DNA of 64,000 nt from Cucumis sativus (Eukaryota > Streptophyta > Magnoliopsida > Cucurbitales > Cucurbitaceae). This document shows positions 1 through 12,986 of the stretch, one piece after another. Below the pieces are notes generated by a model that had not been told where the DNA came from, searched no databases, and worked only from the letters and a program-made list of their open reading frames with translations. The translations under genes and the position numbers were made by a program. The DNA is taken from the NCBI RefSeq assembly GCF_000004075.3, contig NC_026660.2:25981498-26045497 (forward strand), in the 5' to 3' direction. Positions within the stretch are counted from its first letter, which is position 1; the number at the start of each line of letters is the position of its first letter.

Positions 1-152
1 AAATTAGAGCTTAGTTTGGAAAATGGAAAAGGGTTGGAAAAGCATTAGAGCTTAGTTTAAGAAATGCGTTTATCCAACTACTCATCTATCAAAATATAAA
101 TTGTAGGAGCATTCCATCCAACCCGCCCGCGTCCCAATAACTCTTTCTTCTT

Positions 153-172
153 CACACACACACACACACACA
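153..172. repeat. (CA)10 microsatellite
   Basis: Ten uninterrupted CA units, seen directly. It lies about 1.1 kb upstream of the HLS1-like start codon. Confidence 0.95.
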
Positions 173-718
173 TAGGTATATTTATAACAAATTCACAGCC
201 ATCATGCTCATGACATGAACCAACTTTCATCTAATTGGCTTCAAACATTACCCACTTCGAAAACGAACTACGAGTAAAATTTACAATTAGGTAACGTATT
301 GAATAACCATTCATTCTCTTCTAACAACTATTTAAATGGTTATTAATTCATAAATTACAAATAAATAGATGCGGTAATTAAAACCCAAAAAAGAAAAAGA
401 AACTGAAAAGGAGTAATGATTATCGAAGGTGGTGATGATAGGGGGAGGTCTGGTTTCATAGAAATAAATGATTAAAAACCAATGAGAACCCATTTAAAAT
501 CATCACACTGCGCAGCCTTAGCCGCCATTTCCTCTTCCTCTTTAAAACCTTCTTCTTCTCTCTCTCTCTATTTTATTTCTCTTTTCTCTTTTTGTGTTCC
601 AATTCTAATATCATTTATTATTAGTAGCCCCTACTACTACCGTTTTTTTTTCTTTTTCTCGTCTATTTAATTTTATAATATGGAAGAATTATTGTTTTTC
701 ATTGTAGAAAATAGGATT

Positions 719-742
719 AGAGAGAGAGAGAGAGAGAGAGAG
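719..742. repeat. (AG)12 microsatellite
   Basis: Twelve uninterrupted AG units about 520 bp upstream of the HLS1-like start. GA/CT tracts in plant promoters are known binding sites for BBR/BPC (GAGA-binding) factors, so a regulatory role is possible but only inferred. Confidence 0.95.
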
Positions 743-1172
743 GCTGAAATTAAGGTATTTAAAGAGTCATCCGTCATCGTATAGTTATTAATAGATAGCA
801 TCATTGAGGAATCCTGTGCCATGATAAATACTATTTTTTAAAAAAAAAAATCTTTCTATTAATATTATTAAAATTAATTAATGTAACGAAAAAGGGCAAA
901 AAAAAAACAAAAAAAAAAAAAAAAAAAAGGGAAAGGAAAGAAAAGAAAGGTCACACCCTCCGTTTTGCAAGTCAGACAGTTTTTCATATGTGCTCCGTTT
1001 TATAAAAACCCCTATTTCTCTCTTCTTTCAACTTCCCCCTCCCCCCATATACTAAAATTAAAATCCCTCTCTCGCCCTTTTGTTTCTTACAACCCACGTT
1101 ATTTGGATTGGATATCATATTTCCCTGCCTCGAAAAACCTGCCCTCACTGTGACACTGCGAGGGACTTCATC

Positions 1173-1182
1173 CTATATAAAC
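1173..1182 (+). promoter_or_regulatory. TATA box of the HLS1-like gene
   Basis: CTATATAAAC is a close match to the plant TATA consensus. It lies about 85-90 bp upstream of the first ATG (1265), which would put transcription start near 1205 and leave a leader of about 60 nt. A C/T-rich stretch follows immediately, as is common at plant initiation sites. Confidence 0.6.
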
Positions 1183-1264
1183 CACTTCTCTTCTCTGCTC
1201 TGTTTCGTCTTCAAATTAATTCGTATATCTGCATGTGTGTTTTCCTTTTCTTTCTACACTCACA

Positions 1265-2763
1265 ATGATAAGAAAGAAAGATTCCATGATAGTGATTAGA
1301 GAGTTCGATCCCAGTAAAGATTGTATAGCCGTTGAAGATGTAGAACGAAGATGTGAAGTCGGACCAAGCGGCAAACTCTGTCTTTTCACCGACCTCTTAG
1401 GTGACCCAATTTGCAGGGTCCGCAACTCCCCTGCTTTTCTTATGCTGGTATTTCCCTCCTTTTCCTTTTTTCTCAATCCCCTTTGTCCTTTTCCTTTTAA
1501 CTCTCTCTCTCTCTCTTTTTTCAAATAAATGCCAACCTTATTGGTTTTTCTATTTGGTGTTGGTTACGTTTCTCTATCTTACAGTGGGTTTTTTCTTTCC
1601 GTTTCAACAGGTGGCGGCGACCGCCGATCAAAACGAAATAGTGGGCATGATTAGAGGTTGTATCAAAACCGTTACATGCGGTCAAAAACTCTCTCGATCT
1701 GCTATCCCTAACTCCGATCATCAACCTCCCAAACACCTCCCTGTTTATACTAAACTCGCTTACATTTTAGGCCTTCGGGTTTCTCCTGCTCATCGGTATG
1801 TATTTGTTTTTCTTTTTGTTTGTTTGTTTGTTTTCTTATGTTATATAAAATATAATACGTTGTATTCATGGTGGGTGGGTGTTTTTTTGTGTTTTCAGAA
1901 GGATGGGAATTGGGATTAAGCTAGTAAAGAAAATGGAGGAATGGTTCAGAGAGAGTGGTGCAGAGTATTCGTACATAGCGACGGAAAAGGACAACGTAGC
2001 TTCGGTTAATTTGTTCACTGAAAAATGCGAATACTCCAAGTTCCGTACACCGGCCATCCTTGTCAACCCTGTCTTTGCACATCCAGTCCCTTTGTCCAAA
2101 CGCGTCACTATCCTTCCACTCTCACGCTCCGACGCCGAGATTCTGTATCGCCGTCGTTTCTCCACCACTGAGTTTTTCCCCCGCGATATTGACGCCGTTC
2201 TTAACAACCCCCTCACTCTCGGCACCTTCCTTGCTATCCCACGTGGCACTTACACCCCACACACCTGGCCCGGTTCAGACCGTTTCTTAGTCGACCCGCC
2301 CCAATCTTGGGCGGTTCTCAGCGTTTGGAACTGTAATGACGTGTTCAGGCTCCAAGTACGTGGAGTTTCACGCCTTAAGCGGAGTTTCGCTAGGACGACA
2401 CGCGTTTTGGACAAGGCCTTTCCATGGCTTCGTCTCCCCTCCGTTCCGGAGCTTTTCTCGCCCTTTGGGTTGCATTTTATGTATGGTCTCGGCGGCGAAG
2501 GCCCCGATGCTGAGAGGATGTTGAAGGCTCTTTGTGGGTATGCGCATAATCTGGCGAAGGAGAAAGGGTGTGGAGTGGTGGCCACGGAGGTTTCCGCCGG
2601 AGAGCGGCTGAGAACCGCCATTCCGCACTGGAAAATGCTGTCGTGTGAGGAAGATCTTTGGTGTATTAAGCGGTTAGGTGAAGATTTCAGCGACGGCTCC
2701 GTGGGTGATTGGACTAAATCTCCGCCTGGCATGTCCATTTTCGTCGACCCTAGAGAATTTTGA
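1265..2763 (+). CDS. HLS1: HOOKLESS1-like GNAT N-acetyltransferase
   Basis: Three exons: 1265-1447, 1611-1795 and 1899-2763. They join in frame to 410 residues; Arabidopsis HLS1 is about 400. The GNAT fold is in the first half. The acetyl-CoA loop (R/Q-x-x-G-x-G) reads RRMGIG at about residues 123-128, and its first Arg codon is split by the second intron. Family hallmarks are the N-terminal VEDVERRCEVGPSGKL, then MIRGCIKTVTCGQKL, FSTTEFFPRDID and the C-terminal end IFVDPREF. HLS1 proteins act in ethylene/auxin cross-talk during apical hook formation and are thought to acetylate nuclear substrates; that is family knowledge. A second in-frame ATG at 1286 gives a start (MIVIREFDP) closer to the Arabidopsis N-terminus, so the true protein may be seven residues shorter. 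It is either HLS1 or an HLS1-like paralogue. Confidence 0.93.
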
Positions 2764-3704
2764 AATTCTAGTTCTCTCTAATCTCCTTCCGTTTCAATGT
2801 CCATTTACATCTCCACCACTAAATTACCAGTTACCCTTTTTGTTTTCCCTAAAAGAAAATTGTACCTTTTTTTTTTTTCCTTTCTGGTTGTAGGATTAGA
2901 AGGGTGGAGATTTTATGTGAAAAAGCAAAAAGAAAATGGGGGAAAAGGAAAGGAAAAAAAAGAGAGATAATAGATATGGCTTTTTATTGTAAAAGAGAAT
3001 ATCCCTAACCTTTATTTAATTTTTTTTTTGTTTGACTTTTAATTTCCTGTCTCTCTCTTGTCCTTTAAAACTTTACATTTTGTTATTGTAATGTATAAAT
3101 GGAAGCGGCCTTTTAAGATTTTTTCCTTTTAAGTTGATAGCAAAAACTTTATAAGAACGAATATACACACACTCGTACATAAACATTAAAAATAACTATT
3201 TATAGAAATTATAATTAACCAATTTTGAAAAAGAAAAAAGAAGAAGTAAAATTTGAGATAATAGAAATGAGTAGGGAGGGTCGCATAAGAAGGAAAAAAA
3301 CGTTATCCAAAGAGAGAGAGGGGCAAAATAGTAATTATGAATTGAGGAAGTGGAAGCGAGATTCTTGTTGTGAAAAAAAGCATTTGAAAATGGAGGTGAA
3401 AGTGATGGCAACTCTACTTCTTGCGGTTTTGAACTTTTCCATTAAGACATCCCAACCCCATCCCCATTCTTCTAAGGTCGCCTTTTTTTATATATATATA
3501 AATAAAATAAAATAAATCTGATATGATAAATACTGAAGTTTTTATGAAATTAGTTCTAAAAATATAATAATAATATATAGTTGAAATGAAGGTAGAGATT
3601 TAGAGAATGAATGAGGAGTTGTCTGTCACGGGAGGAGGCCACTGAAAAACCATTAAAATGATATGATTGAAAAAGTAAGATCTGGTTAAGATAACAAAAT
3701 TGAT

Positions 3705-3706
<2 letters not shown>

Positions 3707-3737
<31 letters not shown>
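3707..3737. repeat. (AT)n microsatellite
   Basis: Uninterrupted alternating AT of about 31 bases, seen directly, in intergenic DNA. Confidence 0.95.
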
Positions 3738-3741
<4 letters not shown>

Positions 3742-4764
3742 AAGGCCGCAGCCTCCTCATCCACACCCACCTTGAAGTGCATGTATTCTTCATTATTCAA
3801 CCAACAAAAAATAATCCCGCTTTTAATATATGATGAATAATGTGAATATTAATATTTTAACATTCCATACGCATAATAGGTGTACGTGCCAACCTTTCTC
3901 TCTCTAAAAAAACCATAAGATTCAAAATGATATTTGGTAAAATCAAATCCATACAAGTTACTTCAATCACTAATGACCCACTTAGATAAGGTTTGTTCAT
4001 TTCATTTGAATAAGATATTATCTACTTAATGAGAATTTTTAAATCACCCATTCATCCAAAGAGTTTGAAGTAAAATTGAAAATTTGTTTACAAACTTCAA
4101 TAATCGATTACATACTATCTAAAGTAAACTTATGTGAGATTTTTCTTGCACTTAACGATTGATTTAATTAATTTTTTTAAAAATTTATAGATTTTCTATA
4201 ATTAAAATTGAAACTTTGAAGCTTGATTCATTTAAATGTCTTTAATTATGATTTATTTTCTCATTTCTTAAATGAGTTAAAAGGAGTTGAATTATTAGCT
4301 AAATTTTAAATATATTTTAGTTGTTAAAATTTTTCTCACTCTTCAAATGTAATATAATTTGTAGGTTTAATTTTAAACCAATTTTATAAAAGATAGAAAG
4401 AACAATTTATGTTTGAAATGAATGGAACGGAGGGAACTAAACTTATAATTTAGCGTTATTTATTATTTGTGTAAAAACCAACCATTCAATAATCCAACTC
4501 TCACATTTGAATTTGGGATATAAAATAATGAATAGACCAAAATGCAAATCCAAGACTCCACGTTTCGAGAAAAAGGAAGAAAATAGATAATAAATCGGCC
4601 ATTCCGTAAAACAAATCATAATAATAAATAAAAAAGAAAGTAGGGAATTATAGTGTTTTGTATAATATAATTAAGCAAAGCTTTAAGGTTGTTTTTGTTG
4701 TATAATAATATTTATTTGACTTTGACTAACATTTATATTATTATTCTTTTACTAAAATTCCACA

Positions 4765-4807
<43 letters not shown>

Positions 4808-4820
4808 TTGTTATTATTAT
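4765..4820. repeat. (AAT)14 followed by an opposing ATT tract
   Basis: Fourteen AAT units (4765-4806) are followed after a few bases by TTATTATTAT (4811-4820). The two tracts are reverse complements and could fold into an A/T-only hairpin. Confidence 0.9.
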
Positions 4821-7800
4821 CATAAGCAGTCAAGGTCTCAAAAGAAGGAATTGTTGAGAATTACTTTTACTTGGTAAAGCACACATCATTTTGCCTTCCA
4901 TAAAAAGGTTTCCTGGAAATCCTCTCAAGTATTTTTAATTTAATTTAATTTAATTTATGCATACTTCCAAAAACAATAAAATAAAATTATAAAATATGAT
5001 GAGAGATGTCTTAATAATAAGGGGTAAAAGTGGATAACAGATTAATCTTTAATTACTAACACATAGTGACAAAGTAAGGTAGACCACTACACTTTTGGAT
5101 TAGCTAATTCCAATTATTAACCCTAAACAACATTGACTCCATATTATATTAATTTGGATACATATGTGCTCTCACTTCATTTCCAAATCCCTTCCTTTTA
5201 CTTACTTATAAGCCACTCTTTACTCATTTTCCATATTCTATATAACCATGTCTTGTTTCTAATATTTTTTTATATATATATATGCATACCAATTTGTTGA
5301 AAATGTGTCTAATATAATTTTGTAAATCATATATGTGTTTTAAAAACAATTTCACTTTACTAAAATGAAGATGATTAATTTTTTAATCTAATACATATTA
5401 TTTTAAGTAGAATTCATATGATGATACACATAGCAAAAGGCTCGTTGTTTTTTTCTGTTGCAAATTGGTATATATTTAATAAAAGTATATGTAGAATATA
5501 TACATGATTAATATATGTATATGCAACTTGTAAAGTCTCATAATTAGATGTAGTATATGAAGTTTTTAATATGATCTCTTCATTATTTTGAAGAGCCTCT
5601 TTTGTATGTGTAGTAGCGATAGCAACTAAATAGTTTGTCCTAAAGTAAGATCATGTTATATTTTATATTCCTGGTTCTTCATTATTGCTAAGTAAAGCAT
5701 TTTTAACCCATATAGAATTATAATCATTCACTCAAGATATATGTCTTATACAAACTCATACATATATATATATATATATTAAAGTACAATCTCACTAATA
5801 TTTATTCTATGGAAAAGTTTTGACAATTATTTTAGCTATATGATTGCAGAAAGCAAACAGAAAAAGTTATTGGTTTAGTTTTAAGTGCTTGTTACTTGAT
5901 TGGTAGGAGAATTATGAAATGAAAAACTAAATCACTTGTTCGTTGGATCGATAAAATGCATTAATGGAATCGATTTGTGAGATCTACTAAGGAACCAATT
6001 TGGGAATCTCCACCTCACAAAACTGAAAAATATCTTTTTTATTATGAGCTAAGAAATCTTTTTCACTCGTCAATAAATTATTAATTACATTTTATTTTAA
6101 TAATTTTCATATAATTTTAGAACTTTTAAATCTTTCTTTCTCATGACATTTTAATTTAGAACCATTATTTTCATTTCTATGACATTTTGCATTAAATTAT
6201 TGTTCGATATATTAGATTGAATTGATCACGGTGTTGTTGTATATCTGTGCTTCTTTCTTATTTTTTCAAAATAATTAAGTACGTTTGAATCTTGAGTCGA
6301 GAAAGCTTGTCATGCCTCAAGAGTTTTAATATCTTAAAACAATTCTTATCTAATTGAGCTCCCACAATCCAGACCAAAATGATTTATTGGACGTTCAAAA
6401 CAAAGGGTTAACCTATAGCCCCCGTGGTTTTAATTTTCAACTCACACGAATTTTTGCATCAAATTTTATTTTGTTAAAATACAGAACATTTGTGCAAAAC
6501 AAGTTTCTGACAAATTATTTCAAATGAATTTTAAAAACACGTATAAGTTTGATGCATATAAATAAATTATCATATATTCCTTGTTTGTTAAGAAAAAAAT
6601 ATTTAGATCGTTTTGAGTTGATGATATTTTATTAAACTAAAGTAAAAAGATGTGTTTGAGGGGACATCGTGTCTAATAAAATGCAAATCAATACTTTAAA
6701 AAAGAAAACTAAACCAATTTTCAGATGACTTTTTGTTCATCAAGAACAAAACATGATTAATAATTTAAAGCATTATTATTTTAAGTAGGATGTTACACCA
6801 TTATACATATCAAAAGGTCTTCTATTATTTAGTTGCAAATTGCAGTAATCCATTCTTTAATTAATAAAAAGTATATGTAAACTAAAGACATTAAAGTTCA
6901 TTAGTATATGCAACTTGTTTGGGCAAAAATTCCCTTCCAAACTCCCATCTTTATTACATATACAAATAAAAACTTTAACTTCTATGTCTCTTCATTGTCC
7001 CTAAGAGTCTTTCTTTTTCCATCTTCATTGCTTATAAAAATAAAATTTAACATACCTAATCGGTTTTAGTACTCTTAGTTCATTTTAATTAGCTTAGAAT
7101 ATGAGAGAAATGTATATTGACGTAATTGTAATATATCGAAATGCATATTAGTTATTAATTCAACATCAATTAACTTCTAATTCCCTATTCTACGTAATTA
7201 CTTTAGTTAAAATACATATTTTCAATACACATTATTTGAATCTCCCATTTATATGTTTAATTTAAATTCAATATTCATAGAAAACGATTTTATATTTTTG
7301 TCGTATGCATTCGGCTTAGTTTGTATTGTTTTCGTACCTTTTAATTTTGTGCTAACTTAGTCTTTAAACTATCTTAATTCTTTTCTATTTTAAAGCTTAT
7401 TAATATAAAACTTTTTTGAATCCATAAAGAGTCTCGTTGTATTTAAATTTATATTAAAAGAAAATTTAATTTTATATAAAAAGATAGTAATACGTTATTG
7501 TTTATCGATCATAGCTAACATCTATTACGACCTATGATATCTATCGCTAACGAATAGTAAAATTTTACTATTTTGTAGATAATTTAATTTATTTTGTAAT
7601 ATTTAAAAATATCTAGTTGATTTATTAGTTTTAAGAATTTTAAAAAGAAATTGAAAAGTTGAGGAAATTAAAGATTATGGAACTCATTAAAAATACTATT
7701 CAAAACTTTAAAGTTCAGAAACTTGTCTGAAAAAAAATTAAGAACTGAACTTTGTAATTAACTTTATATGTAGCAAAAATACTTATTTAAAATTAAAGTA

Positions 7801-9225
7801 AGTTTTGAAATCTAAAAGAAGTAATTTTAAAAATGTGTTTTTGTTTTTAAAAGCAAGATAAAAGACATGGTAGAATTTTCTATTTTTTTAAAAAAATAGA
7901 TTTCTTAGTCAAATGCCTAACAGTTGCAATTTTCAATTACAAATACAGAATGAGTGCATGAAAAATTTGAAGAAGTCAAAATGTTAGCAAATACAATATA
8001 TATATATGTGTGTGTGTAGATATAAAGTTTTAGGATAATTGAATTAGATGCGAAAGTATTTATGTTTGGCTTGAAAAAGTATAAATGAAAAGATATTGAG
8101 TGAGGGTTAAGGGTTTAGGTTGAGGTTGAAAGCATTAGGGAATATTGGGTCAATGGTTGATGAGAGTAAAGAAACAAAGAGTAGGATTTGGTTTCACATT
8201 TGTTTGGTTGGGTATGTTTTAAATTTTATATAAATATATAGTGAGTAAATTAAAGGATCTTTGCCAAATAGCCCTAAATTAGAACTTTGACTTCAAAATC
8301 CTATTTATTTTACTTTAAATATCACTACCTCTACCTCCTCCTCCTAAAGACGAATATCAAATATGTTAGGCAGTTTTTGTTTGATGTGATATTTTAGTTC
8401 TTTTTTTTTACTTAATTTAAAATAAAAATGGATCAATTCCACTTGTGAGTGTCCTTTTTTTCTTTGCCTTTTAAATATGGAGAATCAATGTAAAGTAGCT
8501 TAGGCACATGAGGGGACACCTACATTTAGTTTCAAATATTTTATTTTTATATCCTTTCCCTTTTTTTTCCATTCCAATTAACCAACCAACAAAATTACTT
8601 GATATAAATAGCATACTGTTACTTGCATCCAAAGTTCCAAACATGGAAATGTTAACTAATTGGATTCATAACTGGACTTGATAAAATTAAATGGTTGGTT
8701 TCATATTAATCCCCATACAACAAAATCATTCTATTAGATCTAATTTTTCTCATTTGGATTGCAACAAAATCAATCTTTGAAACGATACAACATTCCAAAT
8801 AAAAAAAAGACTACTTATTCTTATTCTTTTTACCAACCAGCTATCTCAATTTGCATTAGTTTGACTAATGTGATCGTATAAATTAGTAGAAACGAAGAGG
8901 ATCTCAAAATTGTGATGAAGCACAGTCTCTGACATTCCTCACAACGTTATTTCTGATTTATGGTACAAGAAAAATATAAGTTACGGACCCATACAACCAA
9001 AAAACAAGAAAGAAACATAGAGACTACTAATTCCTACGTGAATTCAGGTGTAAGAAAAAACATAGACCCAGGAGGAGCTTTTACATTCACATCATACGAT
9101 CAAATTCTCCTTTGTCATGGTGGAATATGTCAGCGGATTCTACTTTGTTCTTCTAACTGTCAAAAGAGAAATTTTACAGATTGCCAACCAAAAACAATCA
9201 CTACTATTTGTAGACCATGTTTGAA

Positions 9226-12200
9226 TTAAGAAATTGAATGCCTCTGGCTTCTTGAGGGGGTTGATTTAGTTTCCTCTGCGTTCGAAGAACCCGGGCTTTC
9301 TGATGTCTCGGAGCTACTGATCTCTCCGTTTCTGTCCTTGTTCGACCAGAGTTTCGAGAAGATCTTCTTTGATATGAGCATGCCCTTCATTTTATTCCCT
9401 GATACCTTTTCAGCATTGTTTCTAGCAATGTCGCTTCCATTTCTATCGCCACTTCCTAGCTTTAGGGCAGCAAGCTCCCCCTTTAACGCCCTAATTTCTT
9501 CAATAGTTGGTATGGCATCCCAGTCGTCCTCGGTGTTTGTGGTAGTAGACCGTGAGCTTCCATGAGATCCACTTCCTGGTAGTAAAGCCCTAATTGTACT
9601 CGGTAGATCAGGTGTGCTGTCACCAGCTGACGCTGATGAGGCTCTCATTTGTTCAAAGAAAAGGACCTGGACAACAACACGCAAAGGTAGCCTCTCGTTT
9701 TGCACGGCATGCAAACACGCATCAGGGGACAATTTTCTACAGTCCATCAATCGACATATTTTCTTACGCTCGCTCTTGCTGATTCCAGGGTGTTCCTGCA
9801 GTGATACAAAGTCAAATCTATGTTAAGGTTGTTCAATTAACGTAATTTCTTAACTAAAATGGATGTAAAATATACCTTGAGATACATATCAATAGCTCGG
9901 TATAGTCCATCATGACATGGCCTGGAGAAGCTCGAAACCGATTCAGCAAGACAGAGAAATTTTGTTAGAGGTAAGTTGGGATCACGAGCAACTTCAGCAA
10001 GATAACCATCAACCAGTTTTGCAACCATCAACTTGGAAGCATCAGAGACAAACTTGGGGCTTCTGATCTCATGATACTCATTCTCCATGTGAAGATCAGT
10101 GTGGACATTCTGCACCTGTGTGACAAACTCCTCGACCAGGTTTTGTACCATATCAACATCGTAAATAGTTGTTTCACCAGCAGGAGCTCGAACCAAAAGA
10201 TCAGCCACTGTAGCCTCATCAAGCTGCTGACCAATTCTTTTCATAAGTTCAATTCTTCCCATCTCGCCACAATCTAGCAGAATAACTGCTTTTAATAATT
10301 TTAGCAAGAAGTTACAAGAAACTTCCCCCTTCCCTGAGGGAAGAAGCTGAACTATTGTGTCCACCAGTAGTCTATTTTTTGCAATATCACCACCCTGGAC
10401 CATACCTTTAGAAAATCCGGGTAACCTTCTCGAGGCATATGCTTTCAAAGCTTCGCCAATTACATCACCACTGATTCTGCCCCTCGTCTTAATTGTCATT
10501 ATTGCTCGCTTGTATAAGTCAACTTGAAGCTCACAGAGATCTTCAACCCACCAGTCCTTTGGAACAAGTTTTTGTGTTCTCACACCGTTCCAATGAGAAT
10601 CATCCCCATTTTCAGATGGAAGCTTCTTCCTATTATAGGTGTAAGACCATTCAACCTTTGAAGTATCGATGCATGCCTTGGAAGCTATAGAATCAAGGCA
10701 GTGATTGACCACCTTAAGTTCCTCAGACCATGGAAGAAGAGACTTGGTTGTCTGAAGAACAATTATTGAGTCCTTCCAGCTTCTAAAGATGCTTGAGTTG
10801 AGAAAGACTTCAATCTTGTAGATGAGATTCCCTTTCTCAATGGTTTCATACATCTCGAGGTATTCAGCAGCACATCTAGCAGCAATGACATTGTATGCAT
10901 TGAGAGTGACAATCATACCGTAACAGAACTTAGCACAAATTTCAAAAGCAGACGCTCCACCAGGGATATCCAGGATATGTATTTCATCACTATTTTCTTC
11001 ATTCGACAGACTGACTAACTTTTGCAATCGGGCACTTTTCGACAGAAGAGGAAACTACCAAAATGAAAATGATACATGCTATTAGTACAACTTCTTTCTG
11101 TCCTAAGAATGTAACTTTTGAGTTGCTGAATCTATTTCCTAGTGATCATAGGTGGGAGGGCTCAGTTCTCAAATACTGCAAGCAATTAATTTCTTAAAAA
11201 TAAGTAATGCATACCTGAAATGTACATTGAATAATAATTACATTTATACAGGTTCAAATCATAAATTTACATTATGTTTGTCCTGTTAAAAAGTGTGAAC
11301 AATATTCAGTTTTTACTTTTAATCTTTGATCAACATTTAAGACGAAAGAATAAGAAAAATCACATAACAGTGTAAAAGTTAATCTGCGAGCCTAAAACTT
11401 TCTGTAGATTTTAAGATTGTAATATGGACAGTAAAGAATGGTTTTAGATACATGAAATAATAAAGATATCATATAAATCAACAAAGGAATTTGAGGGCAA
11501 GAATTCATTTTTCTTCCACTGAACCCGTCTCTTTGTATCTATTTTAGTACTAAATTTTCAAATTTTTTGAATCCTAGACTTAGTTTAATGTGACTAGTTC
11601 TACCCTCTATTAAGTTCTTGTTAATTCACCCACTAACTTTAATAGAAAAACAGAGTAATAATCTCCATAAAGTCAATATTTTCAGTAATATCAAGCTTGA
11701 TTGATGTACAAACTAACTTCGTGATAATTCACAAATGTTGATAAAAACTTAGCTCCTCTGTTTTTCTTCTTTGAGATTGTATCCATTTTTTACTATTCAT
11801 ATGTTTCAAACATTGAAATCATAGAATAGCTCTTAGTTTAAGGTTAAGATTGCAAGAGTTAACTAATTTTAATTACTAAAAATTCAAGATTCGCTGTAGA
11901 ATAGAATGTTTCTGAAGCTTATTAAAGGAAATAGTAATTTCCCATGAATCTGACATTTCAAGAACTAACTTCACAAAACTCAAAATAGTCATACGTAGAA
12001 ATGAAGATTTCAGGTTCACTTAATGAAATATTATTCAGAAGTATCATTTACTTGGAATATGTTTTAAATTGTTGAAGTTGTTTTTTTAAGAAACATTGAA
12101 TAAGAAAAAAAAAATCCACATCAATAAATGAACCCAGATATTGCTATCTGCAAGGGCTCCCACAAATTGAAATTCTGTCTTTCATTACAATAAATGCACT

Positions 12201-12986
12201 GGATAGAGTGGACCTTGACTCTACAATACTCTTCAACGACCAAATTATGCAATAATATCACTGCGTCTGAAATAAATATGAACCAGATCCATACCTTGTG
12301 CAGATAAAACTTCACGTCCCCGACATTGACAGCGATATCAGTAGCCAACTCAGTCGCTACATACCTGAAATAAACAAGGATCACTCTGACTCAAATCTCA
12401 TTGAAACAAATTAGGAAATCCTGGATCAATCTCACTGGAAATAAAATCAATATCGTTTTACCAACTTCCAAGGAATGTAAAATCATGCAGTCAAAAGAAT
12501 CCAACATTGGGTTAAAAGATTTTGACTTCCACCAATTTTCATAGTGTCAACTCAACTCATATAATTTACTAGCCAGTGATAAAGATCTTACAAGTTGAAT
12601 ATACTAAAAGTGAAGGCCTAATTTACCGAGGATTGGGTTCAATTTTGGTCTTTTGGAGACTGTTTGCAGTTATCCATAACAAAATGAACTGGAATCACCA
12701 AACACAAATAAATGAATCGACACTAGAAGTTCCTCTGATGTCTAGTTCATGAAAGTGGCAATTGCATTCATTTAATGAACATGAACTCGTCATAACATGA
12801 TTGATAAAATAGAACAGTCTGCTTCAATATAACATTCAATGGCGACCAACGAAAACCTGCAGCAGAAAGAGGGGGGCGTAGAGAACAAAAGGCACACCAA
12901 ACACAACCAAGAAGGATGTCTCACCTAATTTTATCACCATCAATCTGAAATGCATCAGGCTTGGATCCAAGTTTCATAAACTTCAT
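9226..12986 (-). CDS. BTB/POZ and NPH3 domain protein (NRL family)
   Basis: Four exons on the minus strand: 12925-12986, 12295-12364, 9876-11054 and 9226-9795, joining in frame to 626 residues. The start [11 protein letters not shown] is typical of one NRL clade. A BTB/POZ fold covers about residues 22-120 ([31 protein letters not shown]). The NPH3 domain starts near [11 protein letters not shown] (about residue 211) and runs through [47 protein letters not shown] and [21 protein letters not shown] charged helix with heptad character ([16 protein letters not shown]) and a basic Ser-rich tail ending RSQRHSIS follow. NRL proteins are plant-specific CUL3 adaptors or plasma-membrane scaffolds in phototropin and auxin-transport signalling; this member's role cannot be read from sequence. 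The second intron is about 1.2 kb. Confidence 0.93.

Larger units (their letters stand above)
1..1172. other. Gene-free flank and 5' region of the HLS1-like gene
   Basis: No convincing coding region. The stretch is AT-rich, with a (CA)10 run at 153-172, an (AG)12 run at 719-742, and long A or T homopolymers around 838-850 and 900-928. The distal promoter of the downstream acetyltransferase gene probably lies here. Short open frames at 482-670 and 965-1153 are C/T-rich low-complexity translations and match nothing I know. Confidence 0.7.
2764..9225. other. Long AT-rich gene-free interval
   Basis: About 6.4 kb between the HLS1-like stop and the NRL gene stop. The first few hundred bases are the probable HLS1-like 3' UTR. 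The rest is AT-rich, with (AT)n at 3707-3737, an (AAT)14 run with an opposing ATT tract at 4765-4820, and TTTAA repeats near 4934-4957. Open frames here are low-complexity. I see no gene, RNA gene or intact transposon. Confidence 0.65.

Noticed and set aside
482..670. 62-codon open frame before the HLS1-like gene
   Set aside because: Ser/Phe/Leu-rich translation of a C/T-rich tract with no recognisable family and no splice context.
8960..9229. 89-codon plus-strand frame
   Set aside because: It overlaps the 3' end of the NRL gene on the other strand and has no recognisable domain; it is probably antisense to the 3' UTR.
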